64,000 nucleotides of DNA. Source: Mucilaginibacter tolerans. GTDB lineage: Bacteria > Bacteroidota > Bacteroidia > Sphingobacteriales > Sphingobacteriaceae. The stretch spans positions 124,001 to 188,000 of the forward strand of contig NZ_JAUMKB010000002.1 in NCBI RefSeq assembly GCF_030519375.1. Direction: 5' to 3'. Numbering within the stretch: position 1 is the stretch's first letter; each line of letters begins with the position of its first letter. Position numbers and translations under genes: made by a program. This document shows, piece by piece, positions 44,907 to 54,619 of this stretch. Under the pieces are notes generated by a model that saw only the letters and a program-made list of their open reading frames with translations, made no database searches and was not told the origin of the DNA.

Positions 44907-47288
44907 CTATTTAGCGAGTACCTCAAAATTGATCTGTAAATTATTGCCATTGCCATCCACCAGGGTGAGCTTATGTTTACCTGCGGGTGGATTTAAAGCT
45001 ATCTGATGAAAATCGCTCGTTTCGCCAACATATTTATCATCCAGGTGCCAGAATATCTTTATGCCAGTCTGCCGGTGAGCAGCGTTGCAGATCATGCGTC
45101 CACGGCTTCCATCTGCTTCCAATGGTACATATACCTTGGCTCCATCTTTGGGATAAATCAACTCCATCGGGCTTCCTCTTTCCGCTAATGCGCAGTCCGA
45201 TCTGAATGGTGGTAAAACATGATATTGATAGTTCTTTGTCTTGTAGTAATATTCCATTGATGGCGGCAATACGAACCATGCTTTGTTTACCATACTTCCC
45301 GGCGACATGCAGTCCGCTGTTACCTGCCATTTGCCGCTTGCATCCAGGTGCACCAATTGGTGCCATGGGCATGCCGGTGCTTTCAACCCACTTTTGGGTA
45401 CCCACATTTCGTCTGTATCTTCGCAATACTCGCCGGCCCGGTAACCGCTTTTATGGCATACTTTTATCTTCACCATTTCGCCTACAGGCATATCAAACCA
45501 ATCGCGCGCCACGGGTAATAACCTGAATATTTCAAACAGAATTGGGGCAGCGGTGTTGATCCCGGTTAGATCAGGCCGACCTTCACCATCTGTATTGCCA
45601 ACCCAAACACCGACAACGTACCGGGGTGTAACGCCAATGGCCCAGCCATCACGAAAGCCAAAACTGGTACCTGTTTTCCAGGCAATTCGCTGGGTAGAGC
45701 TAAATTGCTGCCAAAGCATTTCTTCACCCGGCCGCATCACTTCCTCCATCGCCTGGAAAGTGTAATAAATCGCCCCTGCATCTAATAATCCTGCTTTTTG
45801 CAATTGTGGCTTTCTGGCAGGCTGAAGGGCATATACCGGGCTATGGTAATCCGCTGTATCATATTTGCCATTGTATTTGTTGTAGTGGTTTAACACCCGG
45901 GCCATATCAGCGTAAGCTCCTGTAAGTTCCCAAAGGGTGTTTTCTCCTCCACCCAATATCAATGATAAACCATAGTGATCGGCCGGTTTTTTCAAGGTGG
46001 TGATGCCTGCTTTCTGCAAAAAATCATAAAAGCGTTCGTACTTAAATTGCTGCAGCATTTTTACGGCGGGCACATTCAGCGAACGCGACAAAGCCCTTGA
46101 TGCTGGCACAGCGCCATCATAACCCAGGTCAAAATTCTCAGGATGATAACCTGCAATTTGTGTAGGTATATCCGGGATAAGACTGTTGGGCAGTATCAAA
46201 CCATCGTGAAGCATTGACGCATATAAAAGCGGTTTTAATGTACTTCCGGGGCTCCGGGGAGCATTCACCACATCCACATCGCTTTCCATTTCCGGATCTT
46301 CAGGGTGTGAGATATTGCCCGCATACGCCACCGCTGCACCTGTCTCCACATCTAATATTACAGCAGCTATGTTATTGATGTCATTAGCCTTCAAAACCGA
46401 ATGGTGCCTTTCCAGTATATCGTTTACCTGTTGCTGAAGATTTGATTTGATGGTTGTGCGGATACGTGTATCACTTGTTTTATCAGTCTTGTGATCCGAT
46501 TTAAAGCGTTCCAAAAGATGAGGGGCTGATTGTGGTAAAGGCATGGGCCTGTCGGGCACTGGTTCCAGCTTTGCAAGGGCTGTTGTTGTGCTGTCGATGG
46601 TACCTTGCCTATATAGCTTATCCAGCAGCAGGTTTCTTTTCTTCAATAAAATTTGCCTGTTCTTTCCGGGATGTACTAATGACGGAGAATTTGGCAGGAC
46701 AGCCATAGCCGCCATCTCTCCCCATGAAAGTTTATCAGGACTGCGTCCAAAATACCGCCATGCTGCTGCATCCAAACCGATGACGTTAGTACCAAAAGGT
46801 GCATTGCTGGTATACAGAGCTAATACTTCCTGCTTGCTATGGGTGCATTCCAGACGCACGGCCATAAAAATCTCGCTCAGTTTATTCCAAAAGGTACGTT
46901 TATGCTTGGTTGCTAGTCGGATCACCTGCATAGTAATAGTGCTGCCACCGCTTACTACATGTTTGGAATGCATATTTTGCTTGATAGCCCTGCTAAAAGC
47001 AATCATATCAATCCCCGGATGATGCTCAAAACGCTTATCCTCAAAAGCGATAATGCATTGCTTAAATTTTTCAGGGACTGCAGTGTCATAAGGAAAATGC
47101 CATTGTCCATTAGGTGCTATAGCTGCGCCTAATAGTTGGCCCTGGTCATCATCAATCACATAAGAAGTAGGACTGTTAAACAATTGCCGTGGAAGGCAAA
47201 ACCAGAACCATAGCACCAGAGCCAATAAAATAGCCAGAAATATGATTACTTTTGGTTTTTGAACGTATTGTTTAACGCGCTGAAACAC
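44907..47288 (-). CDS. pbpC: Penicillin-binding protein 1C
   Basis: 793 residues. A single N-terminal transmembrane segment (about 14-32). The glycosyltransferase domain GT51 shows IAFEDKRFEHHPGIDMIAFSRA and GGSTITMQVIRLATK. The transpeptidase domain shows APRSPGSTLKPLLYA (catalytic Ser-x-x-Lys), SRSLNVPAVKML and WKTGTSFGFRDGWAIG (KTG). The C-terminal about 90 residues are a BiPBP_C domain. It polymerises and may cross-link peptidoglycan. It starts at a GTG (47288), only 32 bases from the oppositely oriented glycosyltransferase ATG. Confidence 0.93.
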   Translation of the reverse strand: MFQRVKQYVQKPKVIIFLAILLALVLWFWFCLPRQLFNSPTSYVIDDDQGQLLGAAIAPNGQWHFPYDTAVPEKFKQCIIAFEDKRFEHHPGIDMIAFSRAIKQNMHSKHVVSGGSTITMQVIRLATKHKRTFWNKLSEIFMAVRLECTHSKQEVLALYTSNAPFGTNVIGLDAAAWRYFGRSPDKLSWGEMAAMAVLPNSPSLVHPGKNRQILLKKRNLLLDKLYRQGTIDSTTTALAKLEPVPDRPMPLPQSAPHLLERFKSDHKTDKTSDTRIRTTIKSNLQQQVNDILERHHSVLKANDINNIAAVILDVETGAAVAYAGNISHPEDPEMESDVDVVNAPRSPGSTLKPLLYASMLHDGLILPNSLIPDIPTQIAGYHPENFDLGYDGAVPASRALSRSLNVPAVKMLQQFKYERFYDFLQKAGITTLKKPADHYGLSLILGGGENTLWELTGAYADMARVLNHYNKYNGKYDTADYHSPVYALQPARKPQLQKAGLLDAGAIYYTFQAMEEVMRPGEEMLWQQFSSTQRIAWKTGTSFGFRDGWAIGVTPRYVVGVWVGNTDGEGRPDLTGINTAAPILFEIFRLLPVARDWFDMPVGEMVKIKVCHKSGYRAGEYCEDTDEMWVPKSGLKAPACPWHQLVHLDASGKWQVTADCMSPGSMVNKAWFVLPPSMEYYYKTKNYQYHVLPPFRSDCALAERGSPMELIYPKDGAKVYVPLEADGSRGRMICNAAHRQTGIKIFWHLDDKYVGETSDFHQIALNPPAGKHKLTLVDGNGNNLQINFEVLAK

Positions 47289-47320
47289 CTTATTGATAAT
47301 TAGAGTATCTGTTGACCAAG

Positions 47321-48046
47321 ATGAAAATAAACAAATTATCCATCATTATTCCGGCTTATAACGAAGGTAATACCATCCACCTGATACTCAACAAAATTAA
47401 ATCCGTTCAACTCATTGGTAACATCGAAAAAGAGATCATCATCGTTAACGATTTCTCAAAAGATCACACCGAGCAAGCCATCGCTGACTACCAATCTGCC
47501 AATCCGGATATGAATATCCAATACTTCAAACACGAAGTAAACAAAGGTAAAGGTGCGGCACTGCATACAGGTATTGCAAAAGCAACCGGCGAATACCTCA
47601 TCATCCAGGATGCCGACCTGGAATACGACCCCAATGAATACAACGATCTGCTAAAACCTATTGTAGATGGTTTTGCCGATGTGGTATATGGCTCGCGTTT
47701 TATGGGTAGTAACCCCCACCGTATTTTATTCTTCTGGCATACTATCGGAAATAACTTTTTAACATTTTTATCCAATATGTTCTCCAATCTGAACCTAACA
47801 GATATGGAAACCTGCTATAAGCTGTTTGATACCAAGCTAATCCAATCTATTAAGCTGACTGAACAACGTTTTGGCTTTGAGCCCGAGGTAACCCAGAAAA
47901 TTGCCCGTGTACCTCGTATCCGCATTTATGAGGTAGGTATATCTTACTACGGCCGTACTTACGAAGACGGTAAGAAAATAGGATGGAAGGACGGTGTACG
48001 GGCGATCTATTGTATTTTGAAGTATGGCTTTTTTGGAGCTAAATAA
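47321..48046 (+). CDS. Family 2 glycosyltransferase (dolichyl-phosphate mannose synthase-like)
   Basis: About 241 residues, no transmembrane segments. GT2 motifs: [18 protein letters not shown] at the start, [16 protein letters not shown] (nucleotide Asp), [14 protein letters not shown] (DxD-like DAD), [12 protein letters not shown] and [11 protein letters not shown] (ET-C catalytic base region). It resembles the DPM1/DPG synthase group that charges polyprenyl phosphate with a sugar. Start at the ATG 47321; a TTG three codons earlier is possible. It sits on the opposite strand between pbpC and the alpha-2-macroglobulin gene. Confidence 0.9.
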   Translation: MKINKLSIIIPAYNEGNTIHLILNKIKSVQLIGNIEKEIIIVNDFSKDHTEQAIADYQSANPDMNIQYFKHEVNKGKGAALHTGIAKATGEYLIIQDADLEYDPNEYNDLLKPIVDGFADVVYGSRFMGSNPHRILFFWHTIGNNFLTFLSNMFSNLNLTDMETCYKLFDTKLIQSIKLTEQRFGFEPEVTQKIARVPRIRIYEVGISYYGRTYEDGKKIGWKDGVRAIYCILKYGFFGAK

Positions 48047-48124
48047 GTTGATTAAGTTAGATTGAGTTGATTAAGTTTTAATGGGTTCTAACCACTCACT
48101 TAATCAACACAATCAACCAACTAA
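48047..48124. repeat. Iterated-word hairpin between converging genes
   Basis: GTTGATTAAG, TTAGATTGAGTTGATTAAGT on the left match CACTTAATCAAC, ACAATCAACC on the right. It fills the whole gap between the stops of the glycosyltransferase and the alpha-2-macroglobulin genes, fitting a two-way terminator. Confidence 0.7.
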
Positions 48125-51100
48125 CTATTTCACAACCTCTACCCATTTCCCTTTTTCCATCGCATTTACCGATACATCATACATCGCTTCGCAGCTTGTT
48201 GCAGGCAGATAGTATTTACCGGTATAAGCAGCATTCAGCATTACATAGAAGGTAACTTCCTTACCTTCTGCTAAACTGAAATGAGTGTTAACCCTGTCAT
48301 CTCTTACATCACGGTAATCCGATGGAGAAGATTTGAAGGCCTCATCGTCATTCATCATGCGGGTATTTAGTATTTCCCATCCTGAAGGGAATATCTGTGT
48401 TAAAGCCAGGTTATCATATCGCCCGCGATGTCCGGGGTTTTTAATATTCACCTGTGCTACAAAGTCCGTCCCTTGTTTAAGTGCGACAGGGTCGACAGGC
48501 TTTCCGGACAGATTGAAGTAACCAATCCGCATTTGTAAAATATCCGGCTTGCTGATCGACTGTACATCCTGCGCCGCTGTAGGCTGACCTTTCTGTATCA
48601 ATCTGATGTACAATTTATTAGAGCCATTATCTTTAATTACTACTTTACCTCCATTGGATGCAGCGGCTGTTTGCCACATGTACGAACCTGACGTAACGCT
48701 ACTGCCGTTGTAATTAAACTGCAACTTGCTTCCCGATTTATTGATTCCGCAATATTCCGCTATAGCCAGTAATGAATAAGCCGTGGTTTGTGTGCTATAC
48801 CAGCTATCCTGAGCTAAGCGTGCAGCAACGGTGCGTAACATGGCGGACGCTCTTTGTTGTTGACCCAATAATGTTAATGTTTCCAATATCATAGCTTCAT
48901 CACGGAGATCAGAGCCATAAGTGCCATACATCATATTATAAGGCTTTATGGTGGTAGGTAAGCCAGCTATCATCTGCTGACCAATCTCCGGCTGACCCGA
49001 TAGTTTATAGGCTGCTGCCAAGCGCCATTTAGCCTCCGGACTGATGTATTTAAACTCACGCAAACGGTTCATCGCTCCCAATTCAGGTGAGCGGGCCATA
49101 GCTAATAAATACAATCGATAGGCTTGTATCAGGTCAGAACCATAGAAGCTGCGGGTATCAGGCGCCCATCCTACGGCTTTGGCTTTCTGGTATTTCTTCC
49201 AACGTTCAATGAAGCCTATTGGTAAGCTATAGCCTTTTGCCTGTGCAGCCAGCATAAAGTGACCAGCATAATTGGTTCCCCATTCATCAGACTCGCCGCC
49301 ATCAGGCCAGTAGCTTAAGCCGCCATCCGAAACCTGGAAGCCGTTTAACCGGTTGATGGTCGCCTTGATGTTCCGTTCTGTTTCTGCTTTCTGTACGGGG
49401 TTCAGATCAAGTATCTGACTTAAAAACAATTGCGGGAATGCCGAAGACGTAGTCTGTTCCACACAGCCGTAAGGGTATTCTATCAGGTAGTCCAACCGTT
49501 TTGAAAGATTTAAAGGTGGGATTGAAGCTACCTCCAATGTAGCCTTGTTTGTCCCATTCATACCGATAGCTGCGTAACTGGTTATCCATGTTTCACCCGG
49601 CTTCAACTCCTTCTCTGTTATCTTTGTGATAGGCGGGTTAGGGTTACGTACATTTAGTTCGATATCGTAAGCAGCTTTTTCACTGCCGCTTTGGGCCAGT
49701 ATCTTCACTTTTCCTACGCCCACAAAATCCTTCACGTCAAAATCAAATGTGACTAACTGATCGCCAGTTTTTGTGAAAGTGACTGTCTTCCGGTTATTGC
49801 CACTCAGGTTGCTGAAAGCATTAGACTGGACGCTCACATTTACCGTCTTTACGTTATTTTCTAAAGCAAATACCGTTATCGGCAACTGCACTTTTTCTGT
49901 CGGCCCCAATACCCTCGGTAGCGTAGCCAGTATCATCAACGGCTTTTTAACAGGCACAGCCTTTTCTGCAAAACCATAACTACCTTCGTGCCCTGCGATA
50001 ACCATTGCTTTTACCGAACCGATATACTGAGGAAGCGTAAAGTCATGTGTTTGTTTTTCTCCTTTGCCTAAATGGAACGGTCCCAGGAACTTCACTACAG
50101 GTTTAAATCTATTCACAGATACATTCTTCTTGATACCATTCGTGCCGTCACCGCCTATACTCAGGATACGCTCCAAACCTCCGCCATAAGCCCCAATCAC
50201 ATAATCAAACAGATCCCAGGTTTTTACACCTAAAGCTTCTTTTGCATAGAAAGTTTCATGCGGATCAGGTGTTTTGTAGTTAGTTATATCTAGTAAACCT
50301 TCATCCACAATCGCTATGGTATAAGTCATTTCCTTGCCCGATGCTTCTGAAACGGTTATAGATGATCGAGTTTCAGGCTTTAATTTGGCTGGTAGACTGA
50401 TAACCGGCTTCAATATCGTTTCCGGGTTATCCACCTGCAGTGGGATAGCGCCATACATACGAATAGGCAGATCGTTTACCGTTTGTGCATGACGCTGTAG
50501 TAAAGTCACATTCACAAAAATGTTAGGCGCCATGCTCTCGTCTACTTTAAAGCTATATTGTGTCTGTCCTTTTTTAGTGTCTACCCAAACCGTCTTTAGT
50601 ACACGGCTACCATTTTCAAAGCTGATCAGGGCACGACCATCAGACATGGTAGGAATGGTCAGAGTAGCCTGTTCACCAACCTTATAATTGGTCTTATCAG
50701 AGGTGAAGGACAGCATCGAAGCCTCAGTAGGATTAGTTTGCTGTAAGCGTTCCGACCAGTTTGGCCAGTCGACATAAATAATTTTACCCGACGAATGCCC
50801 GGTTTGCTGATCAGATACTTTGATGAGATAACGTCCCCAATCTTCCGGAGCGATATGCAGATTCCAGCTGCCTTTGCCGTTGGTGAGCCTTACGGTCTCG
50901 GTTTTGATGAGCTTATTATACTTGTCCTGCGTAAAGTTGCTCATCTGATCACCGGTCTGATCCCACCACCAGCGCCATTGTATCTTATATAGTTCTAACT
51001 GAACTTCACGTGTGCCGCTTATTGCATTGCCTTTGGTATCCACATCGGCGATATCGATCTGGTTGTCCCGGCCGGTAAACAACATACCCGACAGGTCGCT

Positions 51101-53716
51101 TCCCTTTGGTGTTTTGATGCCCACATAACCAGGATAAACGTTATAAGGTAACGATAGCGTTTGCAGACTGAAATTACCGCCCGGTTCAAATACCTTTACC
51201 ACAAAATTTGCCCTCAGTTGCCCCGGTGCTTGTTTCTCTACATTAATATCTGCATTAACAGAAGCTACGCCGTTCTCATTTAGTTTACCGTCGAATACGG
51301 TTTGCGTTTGGGTATTGAATGCCAGGGTAGGATCGTCAAAGGTATAGTCAGGATAGTCTTTGAAAGATGTCTTTTGTGCGGACAGGAAGGCATCAACCTT
51401 CGCTTTCAGGTTTTGGGCTATGCCGCCGAATAACCAGTGCGCCTCCAGCTTGCCATCGGTATTACTGCCTTTCGATAACTCACTTGCGCCGTTAAAGCTC
51501 AGGTTCAGCTTCAGGCGGTTGGGCATAATGGTTTCTATCTTGATATTTTTCTGAAACGTTGCGCCGCCCACTTTCACCTTCGCCATCCAGTTACCCGTGC
51601 GTGATGAAGTTTCTGTAGCCGTATGGAAACTATAAAAACCATCTACTGATTTGGTTTGCGTAATGCGTTTATATAACTGTCCGTCCGGATTATAGAGCTC
51701 AAACTCTACCGGATGATCGGGAGGCAGCGTCTTCAACTTATCCTCTAAAATAAACGACAGGAATATCGAATCTCCAGGCCGCCACACCCCACGTTCGCCA
51801 TAAATAAAACCCTTTAATCCGCTTTGTATCTCATCGCCACCGACGTTGAATCTTGACAGGGGGAGTGAGCTTCCGTCATCCAGTTTCAGGTATCCTTTCT
51901 CGGCGCCGTGGGTGGCCACCAATAGGTAAGGCTTGCGTTTTAGGTCGAACTTAGCCATACCATCTCCATCAGACGATCCTTTATAAAGCACTTGCTTCTG
52001 GAAATCCAACAGCTCCAGCGTCACGCCCGAGATAGGCTGAGCCGTCAGTATGTTGGTCACGGCCACCGTCATGCTGTTATTATTGCCACGCTTGGCTATC
52101 AGGCCGATGTTCGAGGCGATGATATTTCTTTTTGCCCAGCGTTCTTTGGTATAATAAGAACTTTTGCATGGGTCGAAACGCTCGTTCCAAACATAATTTT
52201 CAGGATAATAACTGTCGTATCGCTGCCAAAAGTCATCATCTTCGTCTTTTACTTTGCCATTATTGCCGCCGCCATCATATTCATAACTGTCTTCGTCGTC
52301 CGTCCCATCATTCTTCTTTAACACCGGCGAGCCCAGGCTACAGTTATACAAGGAATACTCTTGCCTGAAACCGATCACCACACGATAAATAGCGCCCGGT
52401 TCTGCACGCAGCAACTGGTCTATATCCAGCATAAAGCGGTTCTTCTTGTTCAGGTTAAGGCTTTTATCCTGATCAAGGCGGATAGTTTTCTGCAAAATAG
52501 GTCGACCCACTGAGCGCAATTCCTGTCCACCGTTAAAGTCGTTATTCTGAAAAAACTGTGGCACATTAGTTTCATATATTTTAATGATGCTCACATCCAC
52601 TGCGTTCAGGTTCACCGCCTCAAAAGCCATCGTCAGCTTACCCGAATCGGGCAGGATGACGCCCTTGCCGGGAATAGTAACCGATGGCATCCTATTCTCA
52701 AAAAATACACTGGCCGAGTAAGGTTGCGTGATCTTCTTATGCGAAATGTTCTCGACACCCTCATTTACAAATGCGCTGTAATTGCCCTGTAAACGGTCGG
52801 GAGCATATATTTTTACTGTACTGCCGTCAATGGTATAGGCGGGATCCTCCACATTCTTTATACCTACCAATCCCTTTAATTCCTGACCTACCAGTATCGC
52901 ATCCGAGAACTGCACCAGCACATACTGATCCTGATCCTGAACTGCCGTTATCGACAATACCTTAAAATCGCCGATGGCGGGTATCTCAAACTCCTGGCTG
53001 CCTTTTTTGTCCACATTCAGGCTGCTGCCATCCCAGTTCACCCCAAGTTTGTTTACCGCGTTATTACCCCGGTCCACATCGTTAATGGTAAACTTATGTA
53101 TACGCTGCACGTTGTTATGCTGCCAGCTGATGCGGGTAGGTGAGGCATAACTAACGCTGATCAGTTTTTCTATATCGGCATTGTTTTCGTCATCCGCAGT
53201 TTGCACCTCGCCCTCCAGCTTCATCTTATCCAGCGAGGTATGTGTAGCGGTTTGCAAGCCAACAAACGATACCGTAAAATCGGGCTTAACGGTTTGAAAG
53301 GTAAACTTAAACTCCTTAAATCGGTCGGGCACATCCACAATCTTTTTCAGCGCGAATTCGGCTGTATAGCTTTGGTCGGCTACGAGCTTCTTTTCGGGCC
53401 TGAACTCAATGGTGCGCTCGTCTATCCAATAAGCCTTACCAGCAATGGACGGCGAAAAATCAAACACACCATCGGGCAGCTTGTCGTTCTGCACATGCGT
53501 GGTAGGCACATCACCCGCAAGTTTAATACGGATGGTACCCTCTTTGGAAATAATCCCCGAGGTGTACGACTCGATGTACTTGCTAAACGCCGGGTCGACT
53601 GCATTCGCGTGCTTACGGTGAAAAACAAAATAGACAATAACCAGCAAAATAATAGTAGCTGCAAGCGCAATAAAAGGGCGCCTGCGTGCAGGGGAAAGGC
53701 TTTCGGTGTCTTCCAT
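48125..53716 (-). CDS. Bacterial alpha-2-macroglobulin-like protein
   Basis: 1,863 residues. N-terminal membrane anchor (about 14-32) rather than a lipobox. A series of macroglobulin (MG) beta domains follows, including FIYGERGVWRPGDSIFLSFI (MG1-like) and an A2M domain (PVVKFLGPFHLGKGEKQTHDF). The thioester motif CVEQ is present in YPYGCVEQTTSSAFPQ at about residue 1,415-1,420, followed by the alpha/alpha thioester domain (GFQVSDGGLSYWPDGG). In E. coli the homologue YfhM is encoded with PBP1C and is thought to trap proteases that breach the outer membrane. The same pair is here, separated by one opposite-strand gene. Confidence 0.92.
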   Translation of the reverse strand: MEDTESLSPARRRPFIALAATIILLVIVYFVFHRKHANAVDPAFSKYIESYTSGIISKEGTIRIKLAGDVPTTHVQNDKLPDGVFDFSPSIAGKAYWIDERTIEFRPEKKLVADQSYTAEFALKKIVDVPDRFKEFKFTFQTVKPDFTVSFVGLQTATHTSLDKMKLEGEVQTADDENNADIEKLISVSYASPTRISWQHNNVQRIHKFTINDVDRGNNAVNKLGVNWDGSSLNVDKKGSQEFEIPAIGDFKVLSITAVQDQDQYVLVQFSDAILVGQELKGLVGIKNVEDPAYTIDGSTVKIYAPDRLQGNYSAFVNEGVENISHKKITQPYSASVFFENRMPSVTIPGKGVILPDSGKLTMAFEAVNLNAVDVSIIKIYETNVPQFFQNNDFNGGQELRSVGRPILQKTIRLDQDKSLNLNKKNRFMLDIDQLLRAEPGAIYRVVIGFRQEYSLYNCSLGSPVLKKNDGTDDEDSYEYDGGGNNGKVKDEDDDFWQRYDSYYPENYVWNERFDPCKSSYYTKERWAKRNIIASNIGLIAKRGNNNSMTVAVTNILTAQPISGVTLELLDFQKQVLYKGSSDGDGMAKFDLKRKPYLLVATHGAEKGYLKLDDGSSLPLSRFNVGGDEIQSGLKGFIYGERGVWRPGDSIFLSFILEDKLKTLPPDHPVEFELYNPDGQLYKRITQTKSVDGFYSFHTATETSSRTGNWMAKVKVGGATFQKNIKIETIMPNRLKLNLSFNGASELSKGSNTDGKLEAHWLFGGIAQNLKAKVDAFLSAQKTSFKDYPDYTFDDPTLAFNTQTQTVFDGKLNENGVASVNADINVEKQAPGQLRANFVVKVFEPGGNFSLQTLSLPYNVYPGYVGIKTPKGSDLSGMLFTGRDNQIDIADVDTKGNAISGTREVQLELYKIQWRWWWDQTGDQMSNFTQDKYNKLIKTETVRLTNGKGSWNLHIAPEDWGRYLIKVSDQQTGHSSGKIIYVDWPNWSERLQQTNPTEASMLSFTSDKTNYKVGEQATLTIPTMSDGRALISFENGSRVLKTVWVDTKKGQTQYSFKVDESMAPNIFVNVTLLQRHAQTVNDLPIRMYGAIPLQVDNPETILKPVISLPAKLKPETRSSITVSEASGKEMTYTIAIVDEGLLDITNYKTPDPHETFYAKEALGVKTWDLFDYVIGAYGGGLERILSIGGDGTNGIKKNVSVNRFKPVVKFLGPFHLGKGEKQTHDFTLPQYIGSVKAMVIAGHEGSYGFAEKAVPVKKPLMILATLPRVLGPTEKVQLPITVFALENNVKTVNVSVQSNAFSNLSGNNRKTVTFTKTGDQLVTFDFDVKDFVGVGKVKILAQSGSEKAAYDIELNVRNPNPPITKITEKELKPGETWITSYAAIGMNGTNKATLEVASIPPLNLSKRLDYLIEYPYGCVEQTTSSAFPQLFLSQILDLNPVQKAETERNIKATINRLNGFQVSDGGLSYWPDGGESDEWGTNYAGHFMLAAQAKGYSLPIGFIERWKKYQKAKAVGWAPDTRSFYGSDLIQAYRLYLLAMARSPELGAMNRLREFKYISPEAKWRLAAAYKLSGQPEIGQQMIAGLPTTIKPYNMMYGTYGSDLRDEAMILETLTLLGQQQRASAMLRTVAARLAQDSWYSTQTTAYSLLAIAEYCGINKSGSKLQFNYNGSSVTSGSYMWQTAAASNGGKVVIKDNGSNKLYIRLIQKGQPTAAQDVQSISKPDILQMRIGYFNLSGKPVDPVALKQGTDFVAQVNIKNPGHRGRYDNLALTQIFPSGWEILNTRMMNDDEAFKSSPSDYRDVRDDRVNTHFSLAEGKEVTFYVMLNAAYTGKYYLPATSCEAMYDVSVNAMEKGKWVEVVK

Positions 53717-53824
53717 GGATAAGGTGAAATATTTACGTAAATTATGAATTTTCCGGAAATAAAAGAGGAATATTTTGTGGAGAGGTTGTACGTTTTACGT
53801 GGTATGTTATACCTTAAAAAATCA

Positions 53825-53895
53825 TGTCATTGCGATGAACGGCCCGTGTGGTGAAGAAGCAATCGCTTTGCCGTACAGGGCGAATTGGTTTATCA
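53825..53895 (+). repeat. GTCATTGCGA-family repeat, copy C (partial)
   Basis: Begins TGTCATTGCGATGAACGGCC and includes GAAGAAGCAATCGC and GTACAGGGCGAA, matching parts of copies A and B. The complementary far end is eroded. It is one of four repeat types in the 407-base gap 53717-54123, which holds no credible gene. Confidence 0.65.
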
Positions 53896-53978
53896 GGGCG
53901 CCAGGGCGGGCTATTCATTCATACTGCACAGGCATTAGCGACAAGGCAGGTATCCATTGCTATCCCCCGGCGCCTTTT

Positions 53979-54017
53979 GTTTCGTTCTATATTTTGTTAT
54001 ACCCTAAAGAACGAAAC
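53979..54017. repeat. GAACGAAAC palindromic element, copy 1
   Basis: GTTTCGTTC (53979-53987) and GAACGAAAC (54009-54017) are perfect complements. On the minus strand the left half reads ATATAGAACGAAACAAAA. Related elements are at 57044, 58290 and 62085. Confidence 0.65.
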
Positions 54018-54028
54018 GGCACAACCAT

Positions 54029-54056
54029 GTCATTCTGAACTTGTTTTCAGCATGAC
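54029..54056. repeat. TTCTGAACTTG-type hairpin
   Basis: GTCAT and ATGAC flank CTGAA...TTCAG. The core ATTCTGAACTTGTTTTCAG is a fragment of a common Bacteroidota intergenic repeat. It is followed by a single arm of iterated words (GCAAACTGCCAACC, AACTGCAAACTG) up to 54121. Confidence 0.55.
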
Positions 54057-54123
54057 TAAATTTATAAAACAATTAATCTCGGATTTATTATTGCAAACTG
54101 CCAACCATTAACTGCAAACTGAA

Positions 54124-54528
54124 CTACCTAATCATCACTCCCGGCTTATTCAGAATAGGAAGCTTAATAAAATTGGATTCAACAATGCTTTCGGGCAGGA
54201 AGATGAACTTTTTATCGAATATTTCGCGGCCTATGTAGTAGCTGAGCCAGTATTCATTGTTGAGGCCAAAGGTGGATTCATCTATAGGCTCGATTAAAGC
54301 GTAAGCACTATTTTCAACCAGCGGGAACATGTGACGCAGGGTAGAGGTCTTAATGGGTTCGCCATTCTTTTCACCATAGCCTTTTGAGGTGATCAGCACA
54401 TTTTCTATCGGTTCATTCTTTAGGTTGATGAGATAGACATACCATGTTTTGCTTTCTACACTCTCACCCTCCAGCGCTACCGCAATGGCGATATCCTTTA
54501 CAATATTTTCAGGGATGTCTTTTTTCAT
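54124..54528 (-). CDS. Conserved-looking protein of unknown function downstream of topA
   Basis: 134 residues, no signal peptide or membrane segment. It looks like an alpha/beta or all-beta protein: IAVALEGESVESKTWYVYLINL, NVLITSKGYGEKNGEPIKTST, YWLSYYIGREIFDKKFIFLP. I do not recognise a named family. It lies 91 bases after topA on the same strand, with a long hairpin between, and so may be transcribed separately. Confidence 0.6.
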   Translation of the reverse strand: MKKDIPENIVKDIAIAVALEGESVESKTWYVYLINLKNEPIENVLITSKGYGEKNGEPIKTSTLRHMFPLVENSAYALIEPIDESTFGLNNEYWLSYYIGREIFDKKFIFLPESIVESNFIKLPILNKPGVMIR

Positions 54529-54532
54529 TTTA

Positions 54533-54617
54533 TTAGTTGATTGGGTTGATTGAGTTGGATTAGGTTGATTAGGTTAAACTCATTCAACTTAATCAACTAT
54601 TTAACGCAATCAACTAT
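54533..54617. repeat. Iterated-word hairpin after topA
   Basis: The left arm repeats AGTTGATTGGG, TTGATTGAGT, GATTAGGTTGATTAGGTT; the right arm reads CATTCAACTTAATCAACTAT and GCAATCAACTAT. It lies 3' of topA, overlapping no codon. Confidence 0.7.
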
Positions 54618-54619
54618 AA

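Noticed and set aside
53775..54111. Two overlapping 87-codon plus-strand ORFs in the gap after the alpha-2-macroglobulin gene
   Set aside because: They are made of intergenic repeat sequence in two frames; not genes.
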